The notes: a model not told the origin generated them from the sequence alone. A stretch of 64,000 bases of DNA from Phenylobacterium sp. (GCA_018001015.1 JAGNIV010000004.1:62001-126000); one strand, 5' to 3'. Positions 52,101 through 61,714 are shown, numbered from the stretch's first letter. Numbers and translations are program-made.

Positions 52101-52610
52101 TCAGGCCGTGGCGCGCGCCTCGACTTCGCGAAGCTTGCGCCAAACCGTCATGCGCGAAACGCCGAGCCTGCGGGCGATCTCGACCGGGCCGACGCCGGCC
52201 GCCTGGAGGGCGCGTATTTCGTCGATGGCCGATTGGCCGCGGGGCCGACGGTGCATGCCCATGGGTTCCACAGACAGCACGGCCTGGAGGGCTGCGCGCA
52301 GCGCGCGGCCGCCTTCGCCTTCACTGCAGATTTCAGGTTCGACGATGTACAGACTGGCGCCGCGTTCCTCGAGCTTGTCGATCACGTCGAGGACATTGCG
52401 ACTGGATCCGGCCAGGTGTTCAAGCCGGGTCACGACGAGTTGGTCGCCCTCGCCAATGAAGTCGAGGATCGAGGTCAGAACCGTGGACTCGTCGGTCATC
52501 GGGCCGGCGGGCTCCTCAGCCCGGACCACATGACACCCGATTGCTTTCAACGTCGCCGTATCGTCCGGCGACCGTTCGTCACGCAGCCGGACATATCCAA
52601 TTCTCAACAT
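52101..52610 (-). CDS. serine-recombinase-fold protein lacking catalytic residues, with HTH
   Basis: 169 residues. The N-terminal resolvase-like domain (1-110) keeps the scaffold (RIGYVR, LVVTRLEHLAGSSRNVLDVIDKLEERGA) but the catalytic serine position holds Arg10 (YVRLR instead of YARVS), and the conserved DRLGR reads EHLAG (64-68), so strand cleavage should be impossible. A C-terminal helix-turn-helix of Hin/resolvase type (GVGPVEIARRLGVSRMTVWRKL) is intact. Probably a DNA-binding protein reusing the recombinase fold. The gene stands alone with no transposon ends. Confidence 0.75.
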   Translation of the reverse strand: MLRIGYVRLRDERSPDDTATLKAIGCHVVRAEEPAGPMTDESTVLTSILDFIGEGDQLVVTRLEHLAGSSRNVLDVIDKLEERGASLYIVEPEICSEGEGGRALRAALQAVLSVEPMGMHRRPRGQSAIDEIRALQAAGVGPVEIARRLGVSRMTVWRKLREVEARATA

Positions 52611-52723
52611 CCCACCCGTCGCTTTCAGCTACTGCGATGATTGCCGCCAAACTCGCAAAAGCTGGCGGTTCCGTCAAAGCGTAGAACCTTAAATCGCCGC
52701 AATAATTCTCCGATTATCGGCGC

Positions 52724-53299
52724 TCACTTAGCTTTGCTCGCAATGCGAGCAGCCATTCCGGCGGAATTGTTAGAAAACCTATCCGCAGGCCGCCTCAGAA
52801 TGAACTCCAGGTCTGTCGTCGAGCCGACATTGAATCCGTACTCGCCGACCTTTTCGAAACCCGCCCGGCGATAGAATCGCTGAGCGCCACGATTTTCCGA
52901 CCAGACTCCGATCCACAGATCGCGCGGTTCGCCATCTTCCATCCAGTCCAGGGTCTCCGAAAACAGCCGCCCGCCGAGGCCTCCGTTCTGGAAGGCCTTC
53001 CGGAGGTAGAAGCGCTTAAGTTCGCGACAGCTTGATGTGACCTCCGGATGCGGAAGTTCGCAGGGGCCGCACTGAGCGTAGCCGACCGCCTCGCCTCCGG
53101 CCTCCACCAGCCACAGCGCCTTGGCCGGATCGGCCAGATCCGCAGCCATCGCCTCGACCGCATAGGCCTCCAGCAGGAAGGCGGCGAGGTCGGCGGGATC
53201 ATAGAGGTGCGCGAAGGTCTCGCTGAAGGTCGTGGCGGCGAGGTCGGCGAGGACGGGAGCGTCGGCGGGGCCCGCGCGGCGGATGGTGATCTCGGTCAT
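52724..53299 (-). CDS. GNAT N-acetyltransferase
   Basis: 191 residues. The acetyl-CoA region is [26 protein letters not shown] and the family C-terminal [19 protein letters not shown] follows. The pattern [35 protein letters not shown] is that of GNATs acting on small amines or polyamines. The C-terminal end (from about 170) and the 52611-52723 spacer are markedly richer in A/T than the surroundings. Substrate unknown. Confidence 0.85.
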   Translation of the reverse strand: MTEITIRRAGPADAPVLADLAATTFSETFAHLYDPADLAAFLLEAYAVEAMAADLADPAKALWLVEAGGEAVGYAQCGPCELPHPEVTSSCRELKRFYLRKAFQNGGLGGRLFSETLDWMEDGEPRDLWIGVWSENRGAQRFYRRAGFEKVGEYGFNVGSTTDLEFILRRPADRFSNNSAGMAARIASKAK

Positions 53300-53336
53300 T
53301 CGGCTTGGAGCGATTTCGGGGTTAGGATCGATTCTG

Positions 53337-54263
53337 ATGACTGTCGCGCTCTACACCCATGCGGACATGCTCGACCATCGCCCGGGCGCCAACCACACCG
53401 AGCGGCCCGAACGGCTGACCGCGGTGATCGACGCGCTGAGCGACGCCTCCGACCTCGACCTCGAACCGCGCGATGCGCCCCTGGTGGCGCCGAGCGACCT
53501 CGCCCGGGTCCACATGCCCATGTATGTGCAGGCCATCTTCGACGCCGCTCCCCGCCAGGGGATGCTGATGCTGGACGAAGACACCTACATGTCGCCGGGC
53601 AGCCTGAACGCCGCGCGGCGCGCCGCCGGATCGGTTGTCCAGGCGGTGCGGGATGTGGCGGCCGGGCAGCAGCAACGGGCCTTCTGCGCCGTCCGCCCGC
53701 CGGGCCACCATGCCGAGCCGCACAGACCGATGGGGTTCTGCATCTTCTCCAACATCGCGGTCGCCGCGCGGGTCGCCCAGTCCCGCGGACTGAAGCGCAT
53801 CGCCGTGGTGGACTTCGACGTCCATCATGGGAACGGCACCCAGGCGGCCTTCGCCGGCCACGAGGACCTGTTCTTCGCCTCGGTGCAGCAGTGGCCGATG
53901 TGGCCGGGCACCGGGCACCCGGACGAGCTGGTTCCAGACAATATCAAGAACGCCGTGGTCCCGCCCGGCGCGCCAGCTGAGGAATGGCGAAAGGCTTTCG
54001 AGAGCCTGATGCCCCATGTCGACGCCTTCGCCCCGGACCTGGTCCTGATATCGGCAGGCTTCGACGCCCATGCCTACGATCCGGTCGGCGACGCCTTCCA
54101 GAACCTGGAGGCGGCGGACTTCGACTGGGCCACGCGCGCCATCGCCTCGGTGGCGCGAAAGCACAGCCAGGGACGGATCGTCTCCTCCCTGGAGGGCGGC
54201 TACGGCCTGGAGGCGCTGGGCCGTTCGGCCCTGGCTCACGTTCGCGCGTTGTCCGCCGCCTAA
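53337..54263 (+). CDS. histone-deacetylase family amidohydrolase
   Basis: Zinc-dependent deacetylase of the HDAC/acetoin-utilisation/acetylpolyamine amidohydrolase superfamily, 308 residues from ATG 53337. The active site is complete: His124-His125 in PPGHHAE, Asp161 and His163 in [10 protein letters not shown], Asp243 in SAGFDAH and the Tyr in EGGYGLEAL. In bacteria such enzymes deacetylate polyamines, acetoin-pathway proteins or unknown amides. Upstream frame rejected as it crosses the divergent GNAT gene. Confidence 0.92.
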   Translation: MTVALYTHADMLDHRPGANHTERPERLTAVIDALSDASDLDLEPRDAPLVAPSDLARVHMPMYVQAIFDAAPRQGMLMLDEDTYMSPGSLNAARRAAGSVVQAVRDVAAGQQQRAFCAVRPPGHHAEPHRPMGFCIFSNIAVAARVAQSRGLKRIAVVDFDVHHGNGTQAAFAGHEDLFFASVQQWPMWPGTGHPDELVPDNIKNAVVPPGAPAEEWRKAFESLMPHVDAFAPDLVLISAGFDAHAYDPVGDAFQNLEAADFDWATRAIASVARKHSQGRIVSSLEGGYGLEALGRSALAHVRALSAA

Positions 54264-54330
54264 CCTCAGGCGCCCCGTTGCAGGGCGCGGCGGGCCTCTC
54301 TAGGTTGCTCGCTCACCTCCAGGAACCGAC

Positions 54331-54573
54331 ATGGCCGACGCCGCAGACATCGATGGGCTCTCGTTCGAGCTGGCCCTGGCCGAGCTTGAGAAGATCGTGG
54401 CCCAGCTTGAGTCCGGCCAGGCGCCCCTTGAGCAATCCATCGAGCTCTATGAGCGCGGCGCCAAGCTGAAGGCGCACTGCGAATCCCGCCTGGAGGCCGC
54501 ACGCCTGCGGGTGGAAAAGATCGTCATGGGCGCCGACGGCGCGCCGGGGGTCGAGGCGGCGGAATTCAACTGA
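54331..54573 (+). CDS. xseB: exodeoxyribonuclease VII small subunit
   Basis: 80 residues. Small helical subunit of the ExoVII single-strand exonuclease; the helical hairpin [32 protein letters not shown] is diagnostic. AGGA precedes the ATG. First gene of xseB-ispA-dxs, an order conserved widely in proteobacteria; its stop overlaps the ispA start by one base (TGATG). xseA is not in the window. Confidence 0.95.
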   Translation: MADAADIDGLSFELALAELEKIVAQLESGQAPLEQSIELYERGAKLKAHCESRLEAARLRVEKIVMGADGAPGVEAAEFN

Positions 54574-55454
54574 TGCCCGAGCTGGCCCACCGCGTGACCG
54601 AGGCCGCCGACCTGGTCACCGTCGCGCTGGATGAACTCCTGCCCCGCGCCGAAGGCCCGGAGGCTCGGCTGACCGAGGCCATGCGTTATGCGGCGCTGGG
54701 ACCGGGCAAGCGCCTGCGCCCGTTCTTCGCCATCGAAACCGGCAAGATGTTCGACCTGGACGAGCGTCCGGTGCTGCGCGCGGCCTGCGCGGTGGAGTGT
54801 GTCCACGCCTATAGCCTGGTCCACGACGACCTGCCCGCCATGGACGACGACGACACCCGACGCGGCCGTCCGACGGTGCATGTGGCCTATGACGAAGCCA
54901 CCGCCATCCTGGCCGGTGACGCCCTTCAGGCCGCGGCCTTCGAGATCCTCGCCCACCCCGACACCCACAAGGACGGCAATGTCCGTTCCGAGATGCTGCT
55001 GCGTCTGGCTCAGGCCTCGGGCGCCAGGGGCATGTGCGGCGGCCAGATGATCGACCTGCTGGGGGTCCGTGACGACCTGGGCGCCGTGGCCCGCATGCAG
55101 CGCCTGAAGACCGGCGCCCTGATCGCGGTGTCCTTCGAGTTGCCGCTGATCATGGCCCATGCCGGCGAGGGCGAGCGCCACGCCCTGATGGGGTTCGCGC
55201 AGGACCTGGGGCTGGCCTACCAGATCGTCGATGACCTGCTGGACCACGACGGCGAGGACGCCGTGCTGGGCAAGAAGGCCGGCAAGGACGCCGCCAAGGG
55301 CAAGACCAACTACGTCACCTTGCTCGGCGCCGAAGCTGCGCGGGAGCGGCTGAATCTGCTGATCGAGCAGACCAAGGCGCACCTCGACCCCCTCGGTCCG
55401 CGGGCTGAATTCCTGCGAGCCAGCGTGGATTTCGTGCTAGAGCGCCGAAACTGA
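54573..55454 (+). CDS. ispA: farnesyl diphosphate synthase
   Basis: Prenyl chain elongation from IPP and DMAPP to the C15 product, 293 residues. First Asp-rich motif [15 protein letters not shown] with the extra two residues before the second Asp pair typical of bacterial type II FPP synthases, GKRLRPF IPP site, and second Asp-rich motif [10 protein letters not shown]. Second gene of xseB-ispA-dxs. The product length (farnesyl rather than geranylgeranyl) is inferred from operon context. Confidence 0.93.
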   Translation: MPELAHRVTEAADLVTVALDELLPRAEGPEARLTEAMRYAALGPGKRLRPFFAIETGKMFDLDERPVLRAACAVECVHAYSLVHDDLPAMDDDDTRRGRPTVHVAYDEATAILAGDALQAAAFEILAHPDTHKDGNVRSEMLLRLAQASGARGMCGGQMIDLLGVRDDLGAVARMQRLKTGALIAVSFELPLIMAHAGEGERHALMGFAQDLGLAYQIVDDLLDHDGEDAVLGKKAGKDAAKGKTNYVTLLGAEAARERLNLLIEQTKAHLDPLGPRAEFLRASVDFVLERRN

Positions 55455-55478
55455 TTTCAAGAGATTTGTCCGCGTAAC

Positions 55479-57401
55479 ATGCCGCCAAGCACGCCTCTGC
55501 TCGACAAGATCGCCTCGCCCGCTGACACGCGTGGGTTCAATGCTTCGGAGCTGAAGCAGCTCGCAGATGAACTGCGCGCCGAGATGATCGATGTCGTGTC
55601 GCAAACCGGTGGGCATTTCGGCGCGGGCCTGGGCGTGGTGGAGCTGACCGTGGCCCTGCATCATGTCTACGAGACCCCGGCCGACATCCTGATCTGGGAC
55701 GTCGGCCATCAGGCCTATCCGCACAAGATCCTGACCGGCCGCCGCGACCGTATCCGCACCCTGCGCCAGGGCGGCGGGTTGTCGGGTTTCACCAAGCGGA
55801 CCGAGAGCGAATACGATCCCTTCGGCGCGGCCCACGCCGCCACCTCGATCTCGGCGGCGCTTGGCTTCTGCGCGGCGCGCGACGCGAACGGCAGGGACAA
55901 TCGGGTCGTGGCGGTGATCGGGGACGGCTCGATGAGCGCCGGCATGGCCTATGAGGCGATGAACAACGCCTGCGAGACGACGGGTCAGCTAACCGTCATC
56001 CTCAACGACAACGACATGTCCATCGCACCGCCGGTCGGCGGAATGAGCGCCTACATGGCGCGGCTGGTGTCAGGCGGCGGCTACCAATCGCTGCGCCACC
56101 TGGGCAAGTCGATGGCCCGGGTTCTGCCCAAGGCGCTGCAGGAAGCCGCCCGCAAGGCGGAGGAATACGCCCGTGGCATGGTCACCGGCGGCACCTTCTT
56201 CGAGGAGCTGGGCTTCTATTATGTCGGCCCCATCGACGGCCACGACATGGACGCCCTGGTGCCGATCCTGAAAAATGCGCGCGAGATCAAGGACCGCCCG
56301 GTCCTGGTCCACGTCGTGACCCAGAAGGGCAAGGGCTACGCCCCGGCTGAGAGCGCCGACGACAAGCTGCACGCGGTGGTTAAGTTCGATGTGGTGACCG
56401 GCCAGCAGGCCAAGTCCGCCCCGATCGCCCCGCAATATACCAAGGTCTTCGCCCAGGAACTGATCAAGCACGCCCGGATCGACCCGAAGATCATCGCCAT
56501 CAACGCCGCCATGCCCTCGGGCACGGGGCTCGACGTGTTCGGCAAGGAATTCCCCGACCGCACCTTCGACGTCGGCATCGCCGAGCAGCATGCGGTGACC
56601 TTCGCCGCAGGGCTTGCCGCCGATGGCATGAAACCCTTCTGCGCCATCTATTCGACCTTCCTGCAGCGTGGCTACGATCAGGTGGTCCACGACGTGGCGA
56701 TCCAGCGCCTGCCGGTGCGGTTCGCCATGGACCGAGCGGGTCTGGTGGGGGCTGATGGCCCGACCCACGCGGGGTCCTTCGACATCGGCTTCATGGGTGC
56801 GCTGCCGGGCATGATCCTGATGGCGCCCTCCGACGAAGCCGAGCTGGCCCATGCTGTCGCCACCGCCGTGGCCATCGACGACCGTCCCTCGGCCTTCCGC
56901 TATCCGCGCGGTGAGGGCGTGGGTGTCGCCATCCCCGACCTTGCCGCACCCCTGGAGATCGGCAAGGGCCGTGTCGTGCGCGAGGGAACCACGGTCGCCA
57001 TCCTGTCGCTGGGCACCCGTCTTACCGAGAGCCTGAAGGCGGCCGACCTGCTGGGCGCACGGGGCTTCTCCACGACGGTGGCCGACGCCCGTTTCGCCAA
57101 GCCGTTGGATATCGAATTGCTGCTGCGCCTGGCGCGTGAGCATGAGGCACTGATCACGGTTGAAGAGGGCTCCATGGGGGGCTTCGGCGCCTTTGTCTTG
57201 CAGGCGCTCGCCGAGCACGGCGCCCTGGACCGCGGCCTGAAGGTGCGCACCCTGGTGCTGCCCGACATCTTCCAGGACCACGACAAGCCTGAGATCATGT
57301 ATGCTCAGGCGGGCCTCGACGCCGAGGGCATCGTGCGGGGCGCTCTGAACGCCATGGGCGTGGACAATGTCTCCGCCGCCGGCGCAGGACGCCGGGCCTA
57401 A
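55479..57401 (+). CDS. dxs: 1-deoxy-D-xylulose-5-phosphate synthase
   Basis: TPP enzyme for the first step of the MEP isoprenoid pathway, 640 residues. TPP-binding [16 protein letters not shown], the catalytic [14 protein letters not shown] segment, [16 protein letters not shown] and [18 protein letters not shown] are all in place. Third gene of the operon, 24 bases after ispA. The next gene is convergent, four bases away. Confidence 0.97.
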   Translation: MPPSTPLLDKIASPADTRGFNASELKQLADELRAEMIDVVSQTGGHFGAGLGVVELTVALHHVYETPADILIWDVGHQAYPHKILTGRRDRIRTLRQGGGLSGFTKRTESEYDPFGAAHAATSISAALGFCAARDANGRDNRVVAVIGDGSMSAGMAYEAMNNACETTGQLTVILNDNDMSIAPPVGGMSAYMARLVSGGGYQSLRHLGKSMARVLPKALQEAARKAEEYARGMVTGGTFFEELGFYYVGPIDGHDMDALVPILKNAREIKDRPVLVHVVTQKGKGYAPAESADDKLHAVVKFDVVTGQQAKSAPIAPQYTKVFAQELIKHARIDPKIIAINAAMPSGTGLDVFGKEFPDRTFDVGIAEQHAVTFAAGLAADGMKPFCAIYSTFLQRGYDQVVHDVAIQRLPVRFAMDRAGLVGADGPTHAGSFDIGFMGALPGMILMAPSDEAELAHAVATAVAIDDRPSAFRYPRGEGVGVAIPDLAAPLEIGKGRVVREGTTVAILSLGTRLTESLKAADLLGARGFSTTVADARFAKPLDIELLLRLAREHEALITVEEGSMGGFGAFVLQALAEHGALDRGLKVRTLVLPDIFQDHDKPEIMYAQAGLDAEGIVRGALNAMGVDNVSAAGAGRRA

Positions 57402-57405
57402 AGGT

Positions 57406-57903
57406 CTATTTGCAGGCGCTCAGGAACGGTCGGACCTGCTTCAGCGGGACCGGCGGCGCGCTCTTGGTTTCACCGAGCCCTGACAGGGTGATGGCGCCGG
57501 TCTGCTTGAAGGCGGCGATCACCGGGGCTCGGGTGGCGACCTCGGCCGACAGCAGCGAGCCGCCGTTGAGATCGTCGGCGGTGGCCTGCCCACGCAGGGT
57601 GGCCGAGGCCAGGCCGGAGGCGAGGGTGACGCTGGCGGGCCAGGGGGCCGGGCGGCCGATCCTGTCCACCCAGACGTCACTCTCCAGCCGATCGGCGAGC
57701 CGGGCGCTGACCGGGAAGGAGGCGGTGACCTGGCCAGTCCCGCGCGGGCAGCGCAAGGTGGCGACCACATCATCGGAATTGGGGGCGCCATAGATCAGGG
57801 CCACCTCAGGCAGGGTCTTGTCGTTGGACAGGGTCCAGGCACGGCCGTCCTGGGCCTGGGCGGCGGTGGCGGTCAGCAACAGCAGGGCGAGAGCAAGCTT
57901 CAT
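57406..57903 (-). CDS. secreted protein, paralogue A of a tandem pair
   Basis: 165 residues with a signal peptide (KLALALLLLTATAAQA, cleavage before QDGRAW). The mature domain parallels that of the neighbour at 57936-58409: WTLSNDK/WSLDHAEG, then YGAPNSDD/YGQPQSDN, a Cys in TLRCPRG/MTCQPRSG followed by a GQV strand, SGLASATL-like strands, a TGAITLSG/SGDLSVVA strand and the C-terminal SACK/SCRA cysteine. The two cysteines may be bridged. Function unknown. Confidence 0.8.
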   Translation of the reverse strand: MKLALALLLLTATAAQAQDGRAWTLSNDKTLPEVALIYGAPNSDDVVATLRCPRGTGQVTASFPVSARLADRLESDVWVDRIGRPAPWPASVTLASGLASATLRGQATADDLNGGSLLSAEVATRAPVIAAFKQTGAITLSGLGETKSAPPVPLKQVRPFLSACK

Positions 57904-57935
57904 GGCGCCAAGCTAGCACCGCCTTCGGGCATGCT

Positions 57936-58409
57936 CTAGGCGCGGCAGGAGGCGAAGAAGTCGTTCACGGTCCCGCGTTCCGCGCCGCTAACGGGCATGG
58001 GCGTCTTGCGGCCGTTGGCGACGACGGACAAATCACCGCTGGCGGCGAAGCTTGCGAGCGTGGGGTCTGTCACGGGAGCCTTGGCTTCAACATAGACCGC
58101 GCCTTCGCCCATGCCGGGGGTGGTCTCGGCGGCGAGGCGGCTGTTGTAGTGCTTCGAAGCCAGGTTGATGGCGTCGGATGGCGCGTCCATCGGGGTGTTC
58201 ATGGAGACCAGGACCTGACCCGAGCGGGGCTGGCAGGTCATCATGATCAGGACATTGTCGCTCTGCGGCTGGCCGTAGGCGAGCTTGGCGCCCTCGCCCT
58301 CGGCGTGGTCCAGGGACCAGGCCATGCCCGGCAGGCCGCTCTGGCCCTGGTGGGCGCAGGACGCCAGTAGGCAGGAAATGCCCAGTCCGATGATCGCGCG
58401 GCGTTTCAT
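57936..58409 (-). CDS. lipoprotein, paralogue B of a tandem pair
   Basis: 157 residues. Lipobox CLLASCAH puts the lipid on Cys18, so it is a membrane-anchored version of the neighbouring secreted paralogue A, from which it is separated by 32 bases. Two cysteines (MTCQPRSG and the terminal SCRA) match those of A. These lie downstream of flgH on the same strand, so a link to the flagellar operon is possible but unproven. Confidence 0.8.
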   Translation of the reverse strand: MKRRAIIGLGISCLLASCAHQGQSGLPGMAWSLDHAEGEGAKLAYGQPQSDNVLIMMTCQPRSGQVLVSMNTPMDAPSDAINLASKHYNSRLAAETTPGMGEGAVYVEAKAPVTDPTLASFAASGDLSVVANGRKTPMPVSGAERGTVNDFFASCRA

Positions 58410-58468
58410 GAGCAGGACGCTCCCTTCCAGGGGGAAACGCCGCCGCGCGCTTAAGGTTTCAACGTCGA

Positions 58469-59191
58469 TCAGAACGGCTGGAAGCGCTCCACGAGCGACT
58501 GCATGACCGGCGTTTTCTGCACCCGGCTGATGTCCCCACGGCCGCCGTAGCTGATGCGCGCCTCGGCGATCTGGGTGTGCTTGATGGTGTTGGACGACGA
58601 TATGTCCTCGGGCCGCACGATGCCCGCGACGGTGAGCTGGCGCAGCTCGGCGTTGGTGCGCACCTCCTGGGTGCCCTGGATCACCAGGTTGCCGTTGGGC
58701 AGCACGGCGGAAACCACCGCGGCGATGGTGAGTGAGATCTTCTCCGAGCGGGTCACGGCGCCGGACCCGGTGTTGGACATCGCGGAGTTGGTCTCAATCC
58801 CGGCGGCCAGGTCGGTCCCCGGCGGCAGCAGGCGGCCGAGGCTGCCCGACAGGCCAAACAGCGATGGCGCGGCGGCCTCCATGCCTGAGGATCGGCGGCT
58901 GTTGGAGGCGTTCGAGGTCTGGGCGCTATCGTTGATGTCGATCTGGACCGTGAGGATGTCGCCGACCCGCGCGGCGCGCTGGTCGATGAAGAAGGCGCGC
59001 GCGCCCGAACGCCACAGGGAGTTGGCCGAGGCGGGTTGGCTCTGGTTGCTGGCCATATAGACCTGGTCCTGCGCCACCAAGGCGGAGGGATAGCCCACCG
59101 GCGCGAGAGTTGGGCCGACCACGGCTTCCTTGACGGTGGAGCAGGCGGCGAGCGGGATGAGGGCGGCGAGGGCGAGGGCGGAAAGACGCAT
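58469..59191 (-). CDS. flgH: flagellar L-ring protein FlgH
   Basis: Outer-membrane L-ring subunit, 240 residues. Lipobox LIPLAACST gives lipidated Cys17. Family text LWRSGARAFFIDQRAARVGDILTV and the C-terminal VRPEDISSSNTIKHTQIAEARISYGGRG are characteristic. Last gene of the flgF-flgG-flgA-flgH operon, 14 bases after flgA. Confidence 0.96.
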   Translation of the reverse strand: MRLSALALAALIPLAACSTVKEAVVGPTLAPVGYPSALVAQDQVYMASNQSQPASANSLWRSGARAFFIDQRAARVGDILTVQIDINDSAQTSNASNSRRSSGMEAAAPSLFGLSGSLGRLLPPGTDLAAGIETNSAMSNTGSGAVTRSEKISLTIAAVVSAVLPNGNLVIQGTQEVRTNAELRQLTVAGIVRPEDISSSNTIKHTQIAEARISYGGRGDISRVQKTPVMQSLVERFQPF

Positions 59192-59205
59192 GGGACGGGT
59201 GCTTT

Positions 59206-59946
59206 CTAGCGCTGGGCGTACTGGGCGCGGCCCAGCGACTTGAGCTGGCCGGCGGCGGGACCGACGACGGCCTGACCGGGGCCGCTGGCGGTAGCCTGGA
59301 TGATCTTCTTGGACGCGGTGTTCTGCACCGCGACGGTGTCGCCGATGCCCGCAACGCCCATCGCCTTGCCCTCAAGGGACAGGCTGACGCCGCCGGCCTC
59401 GTAGACCACCATGACGGCGTCGCCGGCCCTGATCACCTGCGGCGCGGAGACGTCCCGTACCGAGACGGCGGCGCCGGCGCGGAGCGGACGCTTGGCAGCC
59501 ATGCCGATCACGGCATCGGCGTCGCGGGGCGCATCCATCGGCGCCGCGGCGGCCTTGGCCCAGACCACGTCCTGCGGCTGGACCATCTCGCCAGCGGACA
59601 GGCTGCGGGCATAGGTGAGGACTTCGACATTGCCCCGGACCGCGAGGGGGCTGGAGCCGCCGTCGGCTCCGGCGCGGACGACGATGCGGCGGATGCCCTC
59701 GGCGTTGGCCCAGTCGAGGCCGGCGCGGCGGGCGGCGAGCTGCACTGCGCCGGCGTCCAGGACGGCGGTGGTTCCGGGCCGGGTCGCCACCGCGATCCTG
59801 CCGGACGCGCCGGCGCCATCGAACAGGTCCGACAGGGTGATGAGGCCGTCGCCGTCGAGGGTTTCGGACTTCAGGGTCACGGCCTGGCCGGCGATGGCCG
59901 GGGCCGCGGCGAGGGACAGGACGGCGGCCAGGATCAGGGGGCGCAT
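59206..59946 (-). CDS. flgA: flagellar P-ring assembly chaperone FlgA
   Basis: Periplasmic chaperone needed to assemble FlgI into the P ring, 246 residues. Signal peptide RPLILAAVLSLAAAPAIA. The SAF domain region SLSAGEMVQPQDVVWAKA and the C-terminal VRDVSAPQVIRAGDAVMVVYEAGGVSLSLEG are typical. Third gene of the flgFGAH operon, four bases after flgG. Confidence 0.95.
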   Translation of the reverse strand: MRPLILAAVLSLAAAPAIAGQAVTLKSETLDGDGLITLSDLFDGAGASGRIAVATRPGTTAVLDAGAVQLAARRAGLDWANAEGIRRIVVRAGADGGSSPLAVRGNVEVLTYARSLSAGEMVQPQDVVWAKAAAAPMDAPRDADAVIGMAAKRPLRAGAAVSVRDVSAPQVIRAGDAVMVVYEAGGVSLSLEGKAMGVAGIGDTVAVQNTASKKIIQATASGPGQAVVGPAAGQLKSLGRAQYAQR

Positions 59947-59950
59947 CAGC

Positions 59951-60739
59951 CTAGCCCTTCAACTGGTTGGCGGCCTGCAGCATCTGGTCGGCCGAGGAGA
60001 TGACCTTGGAGTTCATCTCATAGGCGCGCTGGGCCACGATCAGCGAGGTGATCTCGGTGACGGCGTCGACGTTAGAGGCCTCGGTATAGCCCTGCAGCAG
60101 GGTGCCGAAGCCGGTGGAGCCCGGCGTGCCGGTGTTGGCCGCGCCCGAGGCGCCGCTCTCCATGAACAGGTTGTCGCCGATGGCTTCCAGGCCGCCCTCG
60201 TTGACGAAGGTGGCCAGCTCCAGGGTGCCGACGGTTTCCGGGGTGGTGGCGCCGGCCTTGGTCACCTGCACCTGGCCGGACTTGGAGATGATCACGTCGG
60301 TGGCGTCGCCGGGGATCGTGATGGCCGGCTGTAACTGGTAGCCGTCCTCGGTGACGAGCTGCCCCTGGTCGTTGAGCGACAGGTTGCCAGCGCGGGTATA
60401 GGCGGTCTCGCCGGAGGGCTTGAGCACCTGGAGGTAGCCGCGACCGTCGATGGCCACGTCATAGCGGTTTCCGGTGGCGGTCATCGAGCCCTGCTCGGTG
60501 ATGCGGTAGACCGAGCCGGCCTTCACGCCGCCGCCGACCTGGACGCCGGTGGGGACGATGGTGCCCTGATCCGACGACTGCGCTCCGGCCCGTTCCAGGG
60601 TCTGGTAGAGCAGGTCCTGGAACTCGGCCCGCTGGCGCTTGAAGCCGACGGTGTTCATGTTGGCGATGTTGTTGGAGATCACCTCGACATTGAGCTGCTG
60701 GGCAGCCATGCCGGTGGCGGCGGTGCGAAGTGCTTGCAT
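59951..60739 (-). CDS. flgG: flagellar distal rod protein FlgG
   Basis: 262 residues. N-terminal rod signature MQALRTAATGMAAQQLNVEV with SNNIANMNTVGFK, and C-terminal SNVDAVTEITSLIVAQRAYEMNSK. Forms the distal rod that crosses the peptidoglycan and rings. Second gene of flgFGAH, 14 bases after flgF. Confidence 0.97.
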   Translation of the reverse strand: MQALRTAATGMAAQQLNVEVISNNIANMNTVGFKRQRAEFQDLLYQTLERAGAQSSDQGTIVPTGVQVGGGVKAGSVYRITEQGSMTATGNRYDVAIDGRGYLQVLKPSGETAYTRAGNLSLNDQGQLVTEDGYQLQPAITIPGDATDVIISKSGQVQVTKAGATTPETVGTLELATFVNEGGLEAIGDNLFMESGASGAANTGTPGSTGFGTLLQGYTEASNVDAVTEITSLIVAQRAYEMNSKVISSADQMLQAANQLKG

Positions 60740-60753
60740 CTCTTAGACTTTCC

Positions 60754-61491
60754 TTACTGCGCCTTGCCCATGCGCTCGATCGAGCGGCGGGACAGGTCGG
60801 CGTTGGAATCCATCATCTTGGCCATCGACTCGTAGGCCCGCGTCACTTCCATCATCCGCGTGATCTCGAGGACGGTCTTGACGTTGGAGCTCTCCAGCAT
60901 GCCCTGGTGAACGCGGGCGTCCGGGGCGGGCTGGGGCTGGGCGTTCGAGGTGTTGCGATAGAGGTTGTCCCCGGTCTTCTCGAGGACCGAGAGGGTGTCG
61001 AAGCGGACCACGGCGACCTTGCCGATGCGCTCGGCGCCCTGGCTGATCGTGCCGTCGGTGGCGATGGTGACCCGACCCTTCTGGGGATCAACCGTGATCT
61101 CGCCGCCGCCCTCGTCGAGGACGGCCTGGCCGCCTTGCGTGGTGACGCGACCGGTGTCGTCCATCCGGAAGTGGCCGTCGCGCGTGTATTGCTCGCCGTC
61201 CGGCGTGGCGATCTTGAAGAAACCCATCCCCTCGACACCGAGGTCGAAGGGCGCGTCGGTCTTGCGCAGGGAGCCGGGGGTGAAGTCGCGGGCGACGCCG
61301 GAATCCAGCACGAACTTGATCGGCTTGGGCCCGCCCTGGGTCATGGCCGGAGCCCGCGGCGCGGTCTCCACCATCAGACTCTCGACCTTGAAGCCGGTGG
61401 TGTCGGCGTTGGCGATATTGTTGGCCACGATGTCGAGCTCGCGGCGCAGCGTTAGCTGCCTCGACAGTCCGACATAAAGAGCGTTGTCCAT
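60754..61491 (-). CDS. flgF: flagellar proximal rod protein FlgF
   Basis: 245 residues from ATG 61491, start MDNALYVGLSRQ; the frame upstream to 61578 covers the promoter and is not coding. Rod motif VANNIANADTTGFK and C-terminal SSNVKTVLEITRMMEVTRAYESM. First gene of flgFGAH, behind a strong sigma54 promoter, as for class III rod genes in Caulobacter. Confidence 0.95.
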   Translation of the reverse strand: MDNALYVGLSRQLTLRRELDIVANNIANADTTGFKVESLMVETAPRAPAMTQGGPKPIKFVLDSGVARDFTPGSLRKTDAPFDLGVEGMGFFKIATPDGEQYTRDGHFRMDDTGRVTTQGGQAVLDEGGGEITVDPQKGRVTIATDGTISQGAERIGKVAVVRFDTLSVLEKTGDNLYRNTSNAQPQPAPDARVHQGMLESSNVKTVLEITRMMEVTRAYESMAKMMDSNADLSRRSIERMGKAQ

Positions 61492-61540
61492 CGACGTGCT
61501 CGAACCCTTAACCTGCGACACTTTCGTCGAAGGGATGACT

Positions 61541-61555
61541 GCAAGCTTCGGGCCA
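61541..61555 (-). promoter_or_regulatory. sigma54 promoter of flgF
   Basis: On the minus strand the sequence TGGCCC-GAAGC-TTGC (61555-61541) matches the sigma54 -24/-12 consensus (TGGC-N8-GC, with the strongly preferred TTGC). The -12 GC lies 50 bases from the flgF ATG. Sigma54 drives rod, hook and late flagellar genes in Caulobacter, under FlbD. Confidence 0.85.
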
Positions 61556-61605
61556 GTCTGAAAAGGCAATAAAAACAATTGATAAGAAGGTTAACAAAAG
61601 CTTTT

Positions 61606-61620
61606 CGGCGTATTTTGCCG
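61606..61620. promoter_or_regulatory. candidate FlbD-type enhancer dyad
   Basis: CGGC-GTATTTT-GCCG is a dyad about 55 bases upstream of the sigma54 promoter of flgF and 95 bases before fliL. Sigma54 promoters need an activator site, and Caulobacter ftr elements bound by FlbD contain CGGCAA-like arms; this is the only such dyad in the intergenic region. Inferred. Confidence 0.4.
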
Positions 61621-61663
61621 GGCAGGCTTGGACCGCGCTCGTCACCCCCAAAAAAACCAGTCC

Positions 61664-61671
61664 TTAACCAT
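61664..61671 (+). promoter_or_regulatory. candidate CtrA half-site before fliL
   Basis: TTAACCAT matches the CtrA half-site and lies 44 bases before the fliL start. Two more TTAAC motifs occur in the same intergenic region (61508-61512 and 61591-61595). A full TTAA-N7-TTAA pair is not seen, so control by CtrA is inferred from Caulobacter fliLM. Confidence 0.4.
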
Positions 61672-61714
61672 GTCGGCCGCACACAGAGGGGATAGATTCT
61701 AAGGAGCCGCGCAC

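Noticed and set aside
52101-52610. Transposon resolvase as evidence of a mobile element
   Set aside because: No transposase, terminal repeats or res site nearby, and the catalytic residues are absent.
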